Below, in pieces: positions 1 to 7,739 of a DNA stretch of 64,000 nt. Numbering within the stretch: position 1 is the first letter of the stretch; each line of letters begins with the position of its first letter. The notes under the pieces are model-generated. The model was not told where the DNA came from, did not search any database, and worked only from the letters and a program-made list of their open reading frames with translations. Both the position numbers and the translations under genes were made by a program. The DNA comes from Thioalkalivibrio sp. (GTDB lineage Bacteria > Pseudomonadota > Gammaproteobacteria > Ectothiorhodospirales > Ectothiorhodospiraceae), in assembly GCA_011389655.1 (NCBI GenBank), contig JAABTX010000003.1:1-64000 (forward strand), given 5' to 3'.

Positions 1-717
1 TTCGCGCGCCGCGGCGTCCCGCGCCGCGACCGGCACCAGATCGAGCCCGGCGGGAAGGGCGGCCTCGAGCGCCGCCGGGGCGTCTGGTCGATCGAGCCGG
101 GCATCGATACGGTCCAGCCGGCCGACACGGTCCAGCAACAGTTGCGCAGTGGCGATGTCCGCGATCCACACCCGTGCATCGTCGCCCGCCTCCGGGGCCG
201 CAAGCACGGTCACCTCGCGTGTGCCGGCCGGAGTGATCAGCGAGACCCGATCCCCGCCTCCCTGGGTGGACTGCAGGTCCAGCCATTGCGGTGGCACCAG
301 CACGGTGCCGGGCTCGGTGAGCAGCCGCTGGATCGGTGCTGCGCCGAAGCTTGCCGCCCCCTCGCGAAACGGGGCCTCCGCCAGCGGATCGATACCGAGC
401 AGGTAGATCGTCTCGCCGGACTCCAGCCGCAGCGGTCCCTCGACGATCGGCGCAAGATCGCGCCAGCCCTGCAGCCGCAGGTCGCGGTAGTGGCCCTCGG
501 GGAATCCCTCCACCGGACCGAGCACCTGGTGGGTGGCCGCCCCGGCCACCTCGATCATCGAACGATCGAAGGCCCGTTGCGCCGACTGGTTCGCGAGGTC
601 CACGGCCAGCACGACGGCCACCGCAATGACCACGCCGAGTATCGTCAGCAGGCGTTGCAGCGGATGGCGCGTCCAGTCGCGCAGCCAGGCGCGCAACAGC
701 AGGGCGTTTCCGGTCAT
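1..717 (-). CDS. ABC transporter permease, FtsX/LolC-E type (partial at window edge)
   Basis: This gene is not in the ORF track because it runs off the window. Translating the minus strand from the ATG at 717 gives 239 uninterrupted codons (start MTGNALLLRAWLRDW). There is one N-terminal membrane helix at about residues 20-42, followed by a soluble periplasmic-type region. This is the layout of the MacB/FtsX-like permease class, which has a large extracytoplasmic domain after TM1. The gene follows the LolD-like ATPase on the same strand, so the two probably form an exporter or lipoprotein-release pair. The substrate is unknown. The two genes once overlapped at ATGA and are now separated by a 102-bp palindromic insertion. 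Confidence 0.8.
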   Translation of the reverse strand, partial: MTGNALLLRAWLRDWTRHPLQRLLTILGVVIAVAVVLAVDLANQSAQRAFDRSMIEVAGAATHQVLGPVEGFPEGHYRDLRLQGWRDLAPIVEGPLRLESGETIYLLGIDPLAEAPFREGAASFGAAPIQRLLTEPGTVLVPPQWLDLQSTQGGGDRVSLITPAGTREVTVLAAPEAGDDARVWIADIATAQLLLDRVGRLDRIDARLDRPDAPAALEAALPAGLDLVPVAARDAAARE

Positions 718-828
718 GGGTGCCTTCGGGAGCGTCGCGCCCCCTCCCCAACGCCTCCCCCGCAAGCGGGGGAGCGACCTGACCCGACTCCGCCGTCTGC
801 GGCGGAGGGGCGTGGCATCACGGTCATG
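711..828. mobile_element. Small palindromic insertion flanked by an 8-bp direct repeat
   Basis: CGGTCATG occurs at 711-718 and again at 821-828. The 102 bp between them carry two perfect hairpins. One is ctcccccgc-AA-gcgggggag at 755-774 and the other is ctccgccg-TCTG-cggcggag at 788-807. Removing one repeat and the insert restores GCATGACCGG, in which the ATPase stop TGA overlaps the permease start ATG. This fits insertion of a REP/MITE-like unit with target-site duplication. I see no clear terminal inverted repeats. Confidence 0.65.
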
Positions 829-1525
829 CCTCGCCTCCGGCCAGCAAGCGCCCGTCGACCATGCGCAGCGTGCGATCCAGCCGCGCCGCCAGCGACTCGC
901 TGTGCGTAACCATCAGCAGCGCGGCTGCCGACTCCTGCACCTGGTCCAGCAGCAGCTGAAACACCGCGTCGCCGGTCCTCGAATCCAGGTTTCCGGTGGG
1001 TTCGTCGGCAAGGATCAGGATCGGCCGATGCACCAGTGCCCGGGCGATCGCGACCCGTTGCTGCTCGCCGCCGGAGAGCTGCTCCGGATAGCGATCCGGT
1101 TTGTCGGCCAGTCCGACCCGTTCGAGCTGCACGCCCGCCCGCGCGCGGGCCTCTGCGCCCCGGGCCGTCCCGGACAGCTCGAGCGGCAGCGCCACGTTCT
1201 CCAGGGCGGTCAGGGTGGGAATCAGGTGGAAGGCCTGAAACACGATCCCCATCCGCTGGCGGCGAAGCAGCGTCCGCTCGCGCTCGCTGAGGGCGCCCAG
1301 CTCACTGTCTGCGATCCGCACCGTGCCACCACTCGGCCGTTCGAGGCCACCGGCCAGGTGCAGCAATGTGGACTTGCCACTGCCGCTCTCGCCGACGATC
1401 GCGACCCGCTCCCCACCCGACAGGGTCAGGTCGACCGCGTTCAGGACCGTCGCGGAGCCCGCGCCGCCGCGATAGGCGAAACCGAGGGATCGGCACTCGA
1501 GGACCGTACTGGGCTGCGTTGTCAT
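824..1525 (-). CDS. ABC transporter ATP-binding protein, LolD/YbbA-like
   Basis: The protein has 233 aa, a normal length for LolD/MacB-type ATPases. It powers the FtsX-type permease encoded next. Walker [10 protein letters not shown] lies at residues 45-53, the Q-loop at about 97, the LSGGEQQR signature at 150-157, Walker B ILADEP at 171-176 and the switch His in MVTHSES at about 206. The segment [17 protein letters not shown] is typical of the LolD/YbbA group. The stop TGA originally overlapped the downstream permease start. Whether this pair is LolCDE, YbbAP or another exporter cannot be decided from the visible part of the permease. Confidence 0.88.
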   Translation of the reverse strand: MTTQPSTVLECRSLGFAYRGGAGSATVLNAVDLTLSGGERVAIVGESGSGKSTLLHLAGGLERPSGGTVRIADSELGALSERERTLLRRQRMGIVFQAFHLIPTLTALENVALPLELSGTARGAEARARAGVQLERVGLADKPDRYPEQLSGGEQQRVAIARALVHRPILILADEPTGNLDSRTGDAVFQLLLDQVQESAAALLMVTHSESLAARLDRTLRMVDGRLLAGGEA

Positions 1526-2088
1526 TCCTCTTTCCGGGTCGACCTCTGCGGAGGGACCCCGGCGTCCGGTTTTGGTTCGGGGTTCCGGGGTGCTGCGGTT
1601 GGTCGTGGCGCGGAAGGCAGGTCCGCGGCGCTTGACCCACCCTGCCTGGAGAGGGACACCGTACTCCCCCGACCGCCTGGGTCAAGCACAACGGGGACCA
1701 CCATGCAAAACGCGACCACCCCGGAGCCACCCGGGCGCGATGCCGGGGTCATCCCGGTTTCGCCCGCAGCGGTCCTCCGTTACAATCTCGCCGCTATCCG
1801 ATGATTGGGTATCTGCCTTGAAACGCAACCGACGCAGTCGATCTAGTCAAGCCCTGCGGTAGCAGACCTCTCCTGGTTCGGTCTTCTTCTGCAGGGCACG
1901 TGGAAGTTGGGCCGGGCCTTCGTGTGATTTCCCCGCGATCTCGCTGCCTGAAGCCGCCCCGCCCCCGGTGGAGGCAAGGCCGAAGGAAGCGCTGATCGGC
2001 ACACCGTTCCCGCGCCAGACTCCGAGGGGGCGCCGCAACCGGCGCGAGCCACGTTCCGGTCGCGGCCCGGAACGGCCAGGAGATGGGC
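1526..2088. other. 563-bp divergent intergenic region with hairpins
   Basis: This separates the ABC ATPase (minus) from mgtE (plus). A perfect 10-bp inverted repeat, gcttgaccca at 1630-1639 and tgggtcaagc at 1678-1687, encloses 38 nt. In the mgtE leader a hairpin forms from gccctgc (1851-1857) and gcagggc (1891-1897), with an inner agacc/ggtct helix. A further 8-bp stem, cgttccgg/ccggaacg, lies at 2052-2074 just before the Shine-Dalgarno. I looked for a magnesium M-box and do not recognise one. The ORFs crossing this region look like shadows. Confidence 0.5.
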
Positions 2089-3453
2089 ATGGAACACAAC
2101 CTGGAACAGTTCGTCGTCGAGATCCAGGAGCTGCTGCGCCTGGACGATCGCGACGCGCTTCAGGAAACGCTCGACTTCATGCGCGTCCAGGACATCGCCT
2201 GGGTGCTGATGGAGCTCTCCAGCGACGATGTCCCCGCCGTGTTCAACCGCCTCCCGCCCGGGCGCAAGGCGGACGTCTTCGGCTATCTCGACCTTGAGTA
2301 CCAGGTCCGGCTGCTCGCCGCGACGCCGCGTGCCGACGCCCGCTTCCTGCTCTCGGAGATGGACACCGACGACCTCACCGCGCTGCTGCAGTCGCTGGAC
2401 GAGGACGAACTCCGCGAGTACCTGCGGCTGCTGCCCTTCCGCGCCATCCGGCGAGCCCTGAAGCAGCTCAACTACCCGGAAAACTCGGTGGGCCGGGTGA
2501 TGTCATCGGACGTGGTGGCGGTGGAACCGGACTGGAGCATCTGGCGGGCCCTGGCGTTCATTCGCCGCAATGCCGACGAGCACTCGAACAACGTGATCTT
2601 TGTGGTCGATGCGGATCGCCGGCTGCTGGCCGCCGTGCCGATCCGGCATTTCCTGCGTGGACGGCCCGTTGATCCGGTCGCGACATTGCTGCAGGACGCC
2701 TCGCCGGTGTCCGTATCGGTACTGGAGGAGCCCACCGAGGCCGCGCGCCTGATCCAGCACTACGATCTCGAGACGCTCCCGGTGGTCGGCGAGGACGGTG
2801 TGCTGCTCGGCGTCGTTACCGTCGACGACGTGGTGGACCTGCTGGAGGCCGAGTCAACCGAGGACTTTCACAAGATGGGCTCGGTCGGCAGCCTCACGCT
2901 GAGCCTGCAGACCGCGAGTCCCGTGCTGCTCTTCCGCAAGCGCGTCGGCTGGCTGCTGGTGCTGGTCGCCTTCAATACCATGGGCGGCTACGTGATCTCT
3001 CGCTACGAAGAGGCGATCGAGACGCTGGTGGCCCTGGTCTTCTTCCTGCCGCTGATCATCGCCTCCGGGGGCAATGCCGGCGCGCAGAGTTCCATGCTGA
3101 TGGTCCGCGCGATCGCGACCGGCGAGGTCACCGCCCGTGACTGGCTCAAGCTCTGGGGCAAGGAGATCGGCGTCTCCGTCGCGCTGGGCCTAACGATGGG
3201 CCTCGCCGTGTCGCTGATCGGGCTGTGGCGGGGCGGATACGAACTGGCGCTGCTGGTTGCAACCGCCATGACCCTGATCGTGGCCGCGGCCAGTGTCGTC
3301 GGCATGCTGCTGCCGATCATCCTGAGCCGGCTCAAGCTGGACCCGGCGACCGCCAGCGTGCCGCTGGTCACGTCGCTGGCGGACATCTTCGGCATCCTGA
3401 TCTATTTCACGCTGGCGGTGGGAATCTTCAACATCGCCGTGGGCGGGGTCTGA
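2089..3453 (+). CDS. mgtE: Magnesium transporter MgtE (first of a tandem pair)
   Basis: MgtE is an Mg2+-gated Mg2+ channel of the inner membrane. The 454-aa protein has an N-terminal superhelical domain (about 1-125), a pair of CBS domains (about 135-255, with VVTVDDVVDLLEAE), a connecting helix and five membrane helices (about 285-454). The pore-region motif GGNAGAQ is present. The ORF track starts at 2083, but AGGAG at 2078-2082 touches that ATG directly. The ATG at 2089 has a proper 6-nt spacing, so I use it. A second mgtE follows 10 bp downstream, and the two are probably cotranscribed. Confidence 0.93.
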   Translation: MEHNLEQFVVEIQELLRLDDRDALQETLDFMRVQDIAWVLMELSSDDVPAVFNRLPPGRKADVFGYLDLEYQVRLLAATPRADARFLLSEMDTDDLTALLQSLDEDELREYLRLLPFRAIRRALKQLNYPENSVGRVMSSDVVAVEPDWSIWRALAFIRRNADEHSNNVIFVVDADRRLLAAVPIRHFLRGRPVDPVATLLQDASPVSVSVLEEPTEAARLIQHYDLETLPVVGEDGVLLGVVTVDDVVDLLEAESTEDFHKMGSVGSLTLSLQTASPVLLFRKRVGWLLVLVAFNTMGGYVISRYEEAIETLVALVFFLPLIIASGGNAGAQSSMLMVRAIATGEVTARDWLKLWGKEIGVSVALGLTMGLAVSLIGLWRGGYELALLVATAMTLIVAAASVVGMLLPIILSRLKLDPATASVPLVTSLADIFGILIYFTLAVGIFNIAVGGV

Positions 3454-3463
3454 CCTCATCACC

Positions 3464-4825
3464 ATGAACACCGTCGTCCAGGAGGACCCGACCCTCGCGG
3501 ATGTCCTGCGCGAGACGCTGGATCAGGGGGATGCCGACCGCCTGCGGGAGCTGGTGGACGCTCACGCCGGGCAGGACATCGCGCACGCGCTGACCAAACT
3601 GCCCCGCCAGCAGTGGCAACGCCTGCTCGAGCGTCTGGACCATGAGCACGCGGCTGATATCTACGCGCATCTGCCCACCGAGCAGCAGACGCTGCTGCTG
3701 GAGGAGCTCGAACACGACCAGGCGACCCGCCTGATCGGACAGCTCTCCTACGATGATGCAGCGGCGGTGCTGCATGAACTGGAGGACGAACACGCCGGCA
3801 CGATCCTGAGCGCGCTGCCCGAAGACGACCAGCGGGTGCTCAATGCGCTGCTTGCCTACCCCGAGGAGAGCGCCGGACGGATCATGACGCCGGAGTACGC
3901 GACCGTGCGGCCCGAATGGACGGTGGAAGAGGCGCTGGATCACCTCCGCGAACACAGCGACATCGCGGAGACGGTGAACACCATCTTCGCCGTCTCACCG
4001 GGGGGGCAGCTGCTGGGCTGGGCGCGACTGAAGGACCTGCTGCTGAGCCGCCCCCGCGCACGCGTCGAGACGGTCCTGCGTATGGACATCATCAGCATCG
4101 AGGCCCACGAGGACCAGGAAGAGGCGGCTCGGCGGATCAGCCACTATGACCTCGACGTGCTGCCGGTGGTCGATGAACACGGCGCAATCCTCGGGATCAT
4201 CACCGTGGACGATGTGCTCGACATCATCCGCGACGAGACCACCGAGGACTTCCATCGCATGGCGGCCGTGTCCGACCTCCCGCTCTCCATGCGCGAGGCC
4301 AGCATGCGCCTGCTTTATCGCAAGCGCGTCGGCTGGCTGGTGATCCTGGTCGCGGTGAACATCCTGTCCGGGGCCGCCATCGCCTTCTTCGAGGCGTCGA
4401 TCGAGGCCGTTGTGGCCCTGGTCTTCTTCCTCCCGATGGTCATCGCCACCGGGGGAAATGCCGGGGCCCAGGCCTCGACCCTGATGGTGCGCGCCCTGGC
4501 AACCGGCGACATCCAGATGCGGGACTGGTTGCGTCTGGGAACGAAGGAGGTCCTGGTCGCCACGGCCCTGGGATTCGCGATGGCGGCCGCCATCTGGCTC
4601 GCCGGCAACTGGCTGGGCGACTTCGCGGTCGCGAACGCCATCGCGATCGCGATGTTCCTGGTGGTGTTGTTCGGCTCGATGTTCGGGATGACGCTGCCGT
4701 TCATTCTGACCCGCCTGGAGCTGGATCCGGCAACCGCCAGCGCCCCCCTGATCACCTCGGTGGTGGACGTGATCGGGATCATCATCTACTTCGGCGTCGC
4801 GACCGCGATCCTGCAGCTCCACTAG
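3464..4825 (+). CDS. mgtE: Magnesium transporter MgtE (second of a tandem pair)
   Basis: This 453-aa MgtE paralogue has the same architecture as its upstream neighbour: N domain, two CBS domains (VDDVLDIIRDETTEDFH) and a five-helix membrane domain with GGNAGAQ. The N domain is more divergent from the first copy than the membrane domain is. That suggests an old duplication or different Mg2+ or ATP set points in the sensor rather than a recent copy. It follows mgtE-1 after 10 bp. The family can also carry Co2+ and other divalent ions. The Mn2+ exporter gene downstream is convergent. Confidence 0.92.
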   Translation: MNTVVQEDPTLADVLRETLDQGDADRLRELVDAHAGQDIAHALTKLPRQQWQRLLERLDHEHAADIYAHLPTEQQTLLLEELEHDQATRLIGQLSYDDAAAVLHELEDEHAGTILSALPEDDQRVLNALLAYPEESAGRIMTPEYATVRPEWTVEEALDHLREHSDIAETVNTIFAVSPGGQLLGWARLKDLLLSRPRARVETVLRMDIISIEAHEDQEEAARRISHYDLDVLPVVDEHGAILGIITVDDVLDIIRDETTEDFHRMAAVSDLPLSMREASMRLLYRKRVGWLVILVAVNILSGAAIAFFEASIEAVVALVFFLPMVIATGGNAGAQASTLMVRALATGDIQMRDWLRLGTKEVLVATALGFAMAAAIWLAGNWLGDFAVANAIAIAMFLVVLFGSMFGMTLPFILTRLELDPATASAPLITSVVDVIGIIIYFGVATAILQLH

Positions 4826-4872
4826 CGAGCCGGCCGCGCCCGGCAGGCGGCCGTCGAAGCCTCCGCGCCCCC

Positions 4873-4897
4873 GGGGACAGATTTTGAATCTGTCCCC
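4873..4897. repeat. REP palindrome (GGGGACAGATTTATAAATCTGTCCCC family)
   Basis: The sequence is ggggacagatt-ttg-aatctgtcccc, an 11-bp stem with a 3-nt loop. It lies between the convergent mgtE-2 and GDT1-family genes, where it could also act as a bidirectional terminator. It is followed by degenerate cctgtccccgttcgctcc sequence that looks like a decayed half copy. Confidence 0.8.
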
Positions 4898-4951
4898 TTT
4901 CGCTCCTGTCCCCGTTCGCTCCGCTGCCCCTGCAGAGAGACGGTCCTGCCC

Positions 4952-5530
4952 TCACGCACCGGCATGGTTCCAGAACGCGACGATCAGCACCCAGATGCCG
5001 ATGAATGCGAAGATCCCCGCGCTCAGCCGCTGCATCAGCCGCGCGGGGATTCTCGTGGCATAGCGGTGTCCGATCCAGATTGCGGGCGCATTGGCCACGA
5101 CCATGCCCAGCGTGCTTCCGGCGACCACCCAGGCCACGGTCTCGAAGTTGGCGGCCAGCGCCGCGGTCGCGACCTGGGTCTTGTCACCCATCTCCATCAG
5201 GAAGAACAGGACGAAGGTGGTGAAGAACGCGCCGCGCACCGAGACCGCGGGTGGACGCTCGCCCTCGTGATCGCCTTGAAGCGTCCAGGCCGCCATCGCG
5301 AGAAACCCGAGGCCGACGATCCACGCGATGACGTGGTCGGGAAGCAGGCGGGACACCCACATACCGGCGACCGCAGCCAGACCGTGATTGGCCGCCGAGG
5401 CGGCGAACACGCCCCAGAACACGGGCCAGGGTCTGCGGAAGCGGGCACTGAGCGTCAGCGTGATGAACTGCGTCTTGTCGCCGATCTCGGCGATCGCGAC
5501 CGTGAACAGTGCCAGAAGGAAGATCTCCAT
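4952..5530 (-). CDS. UPF0016/GDT1 family manganese exporter
   Basis: The protein has 192 aa and six predicted membrane helices in two repeats. Each repeat carries the family motif E-x-G-D-(K/R)-(T/S): EIGDKT at residues 15-20 and EMGDKT at 113-118. Bacterial members (MneA/Mnx type) export Mn2+. The track ORF starts at 5713, inside what reads as a riboswitch. MEIFLLALF at 5530 is the family start and is the one used here. The yybP-ykoY leader upstream strongly supports a role in Mn2+ homeostasis, with expression switched on by excess Mn2+. Confidence 0.9.
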   Translation of the reverse strand: MEIFLLALFTVAIAEIGDKTQFITLTLSARFRRPWPVFWGVFAASAANHGLAAVAGMWVSRLLPDHVIAWIVGLGFLAMAAWTLQGDHEGERPPAVSVRGAFFTTFVLFFLMEMGDKTQVATAALAANFETVAWVVAGSTLGMVVANAPAIWIGHRYATRIPARLMQRLSAGIFAFIGIWVLIVAFWNHAGA

Positions 5531-5598
5531 GGGGGCTCCCAAGGGGTCGGAGGGCGAACACCAGTGGCACCGCCGACGGCCCGACCCGGTCCCGACGC

Positions 5599-5708
5599 GG
5601 ATACCACAGGTCTCGCCAAGCCCAGCCGGGCCGCACGCGCCATGACCATCGGTCAATTGTGTTGACGCGCACTCCCGGCATCGCGCCGGGACGGCTACTC
5701 CCCTGAAG
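5599..5708 (-). promoter_or_regulatory. yybP-ykoY manganese riboswitch
   Basis: On the minus strand the leader contains the conserved parts of this class in order. These are TCAGGGGAGTAGCC at the 5' side, a variable hairpin (cccggcgcgatgccggg), GCGTCAACAC, and then GGGCTTGGCGAGACC closing the motif. The aptamer ends about 70 nt before the ATG of a UPF0016 gene, a gene family this riboswitch is known to control. The sequence between aptamer and ATG could sequester the ribosome binding site. I cannot tell transcriptional from translational control. Confidence 0.88.
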
Positions 5709-5727
5709 CGCATGCGATGTTAGGGGG

Positions 5728-5756
5728 GGCCGGCGCAGATTTCAAATCGGCCCCGG
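5728..5756. repeat. Degenerate REP palindrome
   Basis: The sequence ccggcgcagatttcaaatcggccccgg keeps the GAGATTT-type core and the CCCC arms of the window's REP family with about two mismatches between arms. It lies between the riboswitch and ispG. Confidence 0.4.
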
Positions 5757-5825
5757 AGGGGGAGTTTTGCAACGCTTCGCTTGCGGCGGGACAATGGCCT
5801 TCTCACCAACGGACTTCACCAGGCC

Positions 5826-7052
5826 ATGAACGCGATTCCTGCCCGGCACCGGACCACCCCCGTACGGGTCGGCCACGTCACCGTCGGCGGGGACGCGCCG
5901 GTCGTGGTGCAGTCGATGACCAATACCGACACCGCGGATCCGGTCCGCACCGCAATCCAGGTGGCGGAACTGTCGCGTGCCGGCTCCGAGATCGTGCGCA
6001 TCACCGTGAATACCGAGGAGGCGGCCGCTGCGGTTCCGGAGATTCGCGAGCGTCTGGACGGCATGGGGCTGGACGTGCCGCTGGTCGGGGACTTTCACTT
6101 CAACGGCCACAAACTGCTGGCGAAATACCCGGCCTGCGCGGAGGCCCTGGCCAAGCTGCGCATCAATCCCGGCAACGTCGGCAGGGGCTCGAGGCGCGAC
6201 GCGCAGTTCGAGGCGATGATCGAGGTCGCCTGCCGCTACGACAAGCCGGTGCGCATTGGCGTGAACTGGGGGAGTCTCGATCAGGCGGTGCTCGCGCGCC
6301 TGCTCGACGCGAACGCCTCCCGCCCGGACCCGCTCCCGCTTGAGGACGTGACCCGCGAGGCGCTGATTGCCTCCGCGCTCGAGAGCGCCGCCCAGGCCGA
6401 GGCCATCGGCCTGCCGCACGATCGCATTGTGCTGTCGGCCAAGGTCAGCGGGGTGCAGCCGCTGATCCGCGTCTACACGGACCTGGCCGCCCGCTGCGAC
6501 TACCCGCTGCATCTCGGGCTGACCGAGGCCGGAATGGGCGTGAAGGGCATCGTCGCCTCCACCGCCGCGCTGGCGGTGCTGTTGCAGCAGGGCATTGGCG
6601 ACACCATCCGCATCTCGCTGACACCGGAACCGGGCGGTGACCGCACCCAGGAGGTCCTCGTCGCGCAGGAGATCCTGCAGAGCCTCGGTCTGCGCAGCTT
6701 CCTGCCCGCGGTGATCGCCTGCCCGGGTTGCGGCCGCACCTCGAGCGACTATTTCCAGAAACTCGCGCAGGACATCCAGGGCTTCATCCGTCACCAGATG
6801 CCGGACTGGAAGAAGCGCTATCCCGGCGTCGAGGAGATGACCGTTGCGGTGATGGGCTGTGTGGTGAACGGCCCGGGGGAGAGCCGGCACGCGAACATCG
6901 GCATCAGCCTCCCGGGCACCGGCGAGGTCCCGGTCGCACCGGTCTACGAGGATGGCGAAAAGACCGTGACCCTGAAGGGCGACCGGATCGCGGAGGAATT
7001 CCAGGCCCGCGTCGAGGCCTACATCGAACGGCGGTTCGGGCAGAGCCCATAG
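5826..7052 (+). CDS. ispG: 4-hydroxy-3-methylbut-2-en-1-yl diphosphate synthase
   Basis: IspG is the [4Fe-4S] enzyme of the MEP isoprenoid pathway that converts MEcPP to HMBPP. The N-terminal motif [11 protein letters not shown] is clear. The cluster ligands are in CPGC and in [10 protein letters not shown] near the C-terminus. At 408 aa it is longer than the E. coli type (372 aa) and has an extra segment before the second cysteine motif, like alphaproteobacterial and xanthomonad enzymes. The track start at 5781 is a TTG. I use the ATG at 5826, which matches the family N-terminus. The gene is not in its usual place between rodZ and hisS, which lies about 43 kb away in this window. Confidence 0.93.
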   Translation: MNAIPARHRTTPVRVGHVTVGGDAPVVVQSMTNTDTADPVRTAIQVAELSRAGSEIVRITVNTEEAAAAVPEIRERLDGMGLDVPLVGDFHFNGHKLLAKYPACAEALAKLRINPGNVGRGSRRDAQFEAMIEVACRYDKPVRIGVNWGSLDQAVLARLLDANASRPDPLPLEDVTREALIASALESAAQAEAIGLPHDRIVLSAKVSGVQPLIRVYTDLAARCDYPLHLGLTEAGMGVKGIVASTAALAVLLQQGIGDTIRISLTPEPGGDRTQEVLVAQEILQSLGLRSFLPAVIACPGCGRTSSDYFQKLAQDIQGFIRHQMPDWKKRYPGVEEMTVAVMGCVVNGPGESRHANIGISLPGTGEVPVAPVYEDGEKTVTLKGDRIAEEFQARVEAYIERRFGQSP

Positions 7053-7122
7053 GCCGAGCCGGTTCGCCGTTGGCTCGAAACACGGGCCAAACGGCCGGCC
7101 TTGCAGGATTTGTCCCGGCCTC

Positions 7123-7186
7123 GTGGGAGGCGAGCCCTCTCGGCGAGCGGGCGCCGGAGATTGTCGCCCAGGGGCTGGCCTCCTAC
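7123..7186. repeat. GTGGGAGGCGAG...CTCCTAC inverted-repeat unit, copy 1
   Basis: A 64-bp unit begins gtgggaggcgagccctctcg and ends gggctggcctcctac. It closely resembles 43034-43098, and a 5' fragment recurs at 7648-7670. It is noncoding, and its ends are complementary. Confidence 0.6.
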
Positions 7187-7213
7187 GGCATTCGTCCCAT
7201 AGGAGCGGCCCTT

Positions 7214-7648
7214 GTGGGAGCGGCCTCTGGCCGCGATGGCCCTAGGCACCCACGGCAACGCCGCATCGCGGCTGGAAGCCGCTCCTACAGGCCCGGCCCT
7301 GGTGGGAGCGGCCTCTGGCCGCGACGGCCCCAGGCACCCAGAGTAACGCCGCATCGCGGCTGGAAGCCGCTCCTACAGGCCCGGCCCTGGTGGGAGCGGC
7401 CTCTGGCCGCGATGGCCCCAGGCACCCACGGCAATGCCGCATCGCGGCTGGAAGCCGCTCCTACACGCCCGGCCCTGGTGGGAGCGGCCTCTGGCCGCGA
7501 TGGCCCCAGGCACCCAGAGCAATGCCGCATCGCGGCTGGAAGCCGCTCCTACAGGCCCGGCCCTGGTGGGGCGGCCTCTGGCCGCGATGGCCCCAGGCAC
7601 CCACGGCAACGCCGCATCGCGGCTGGAAGCCGCTCCTACACGCCCCCG
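7214..7648. repeat. Tandem array of five 88-bp BIME-like units
   Basis: Units start at 7214, 7302, 7390, 7478 and 7566. Each pairs gtgggagcggcctctggccgcgatg with catcgcggctggaagccgctcctac, two inverted copies of one REP-like sequence. Units 1, 3 and 5 carry cccacggcaa, while units 2 and 4 carry cccagagtaa or cccagagcaa. This alternation implies growth by a two-unit (176-bp) step. Unit 5 has lost one A (gtggggcgg). The ORFs crossing the array are artefacts of its 88-bp period. Confidence 0.9.
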
Positions 7649-7677
7649 TGGGAGGCGAGCCGTCTCGGGGACCTTGG

Positions 7678-7706
7678 CTGTAACCGATTCATCACCCCGA
7701 CGTCAC
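7678..7706 (+). promoter_or_regulatory. Candidate Pho box upstream of the GT4-PAP2 pair
   Basis: Three 7-mers occur at 11-bp steps: CTGTAAC (7678), TCATCAC (7689) and ACGTCAC (7700). The last A/C bases and the 4-bp spacers fit the PhoB direct-repeat consensus. A looser fourth unit, TTGACAA, follows at 7711. The box ends 34 bp before the ATG. Confidence 0.65.
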
Positions 7707-7739
7707 ACGGTTGACAAGCGCAGAGCGCACAGTGCACGC

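Noticed and set aside
1801-2082. M-box magnesium riboswitch upstream of mgtE
   Set aside because: Hairpins are present but I could not place the conserved M-box core. It is kept only as an unassigned leader.
7214-7648. CRISPR array
   Set aside because: The 88-bp units are nearly identical throughout with no unique spacers, each is an inverted pair, and no cas gene is near.
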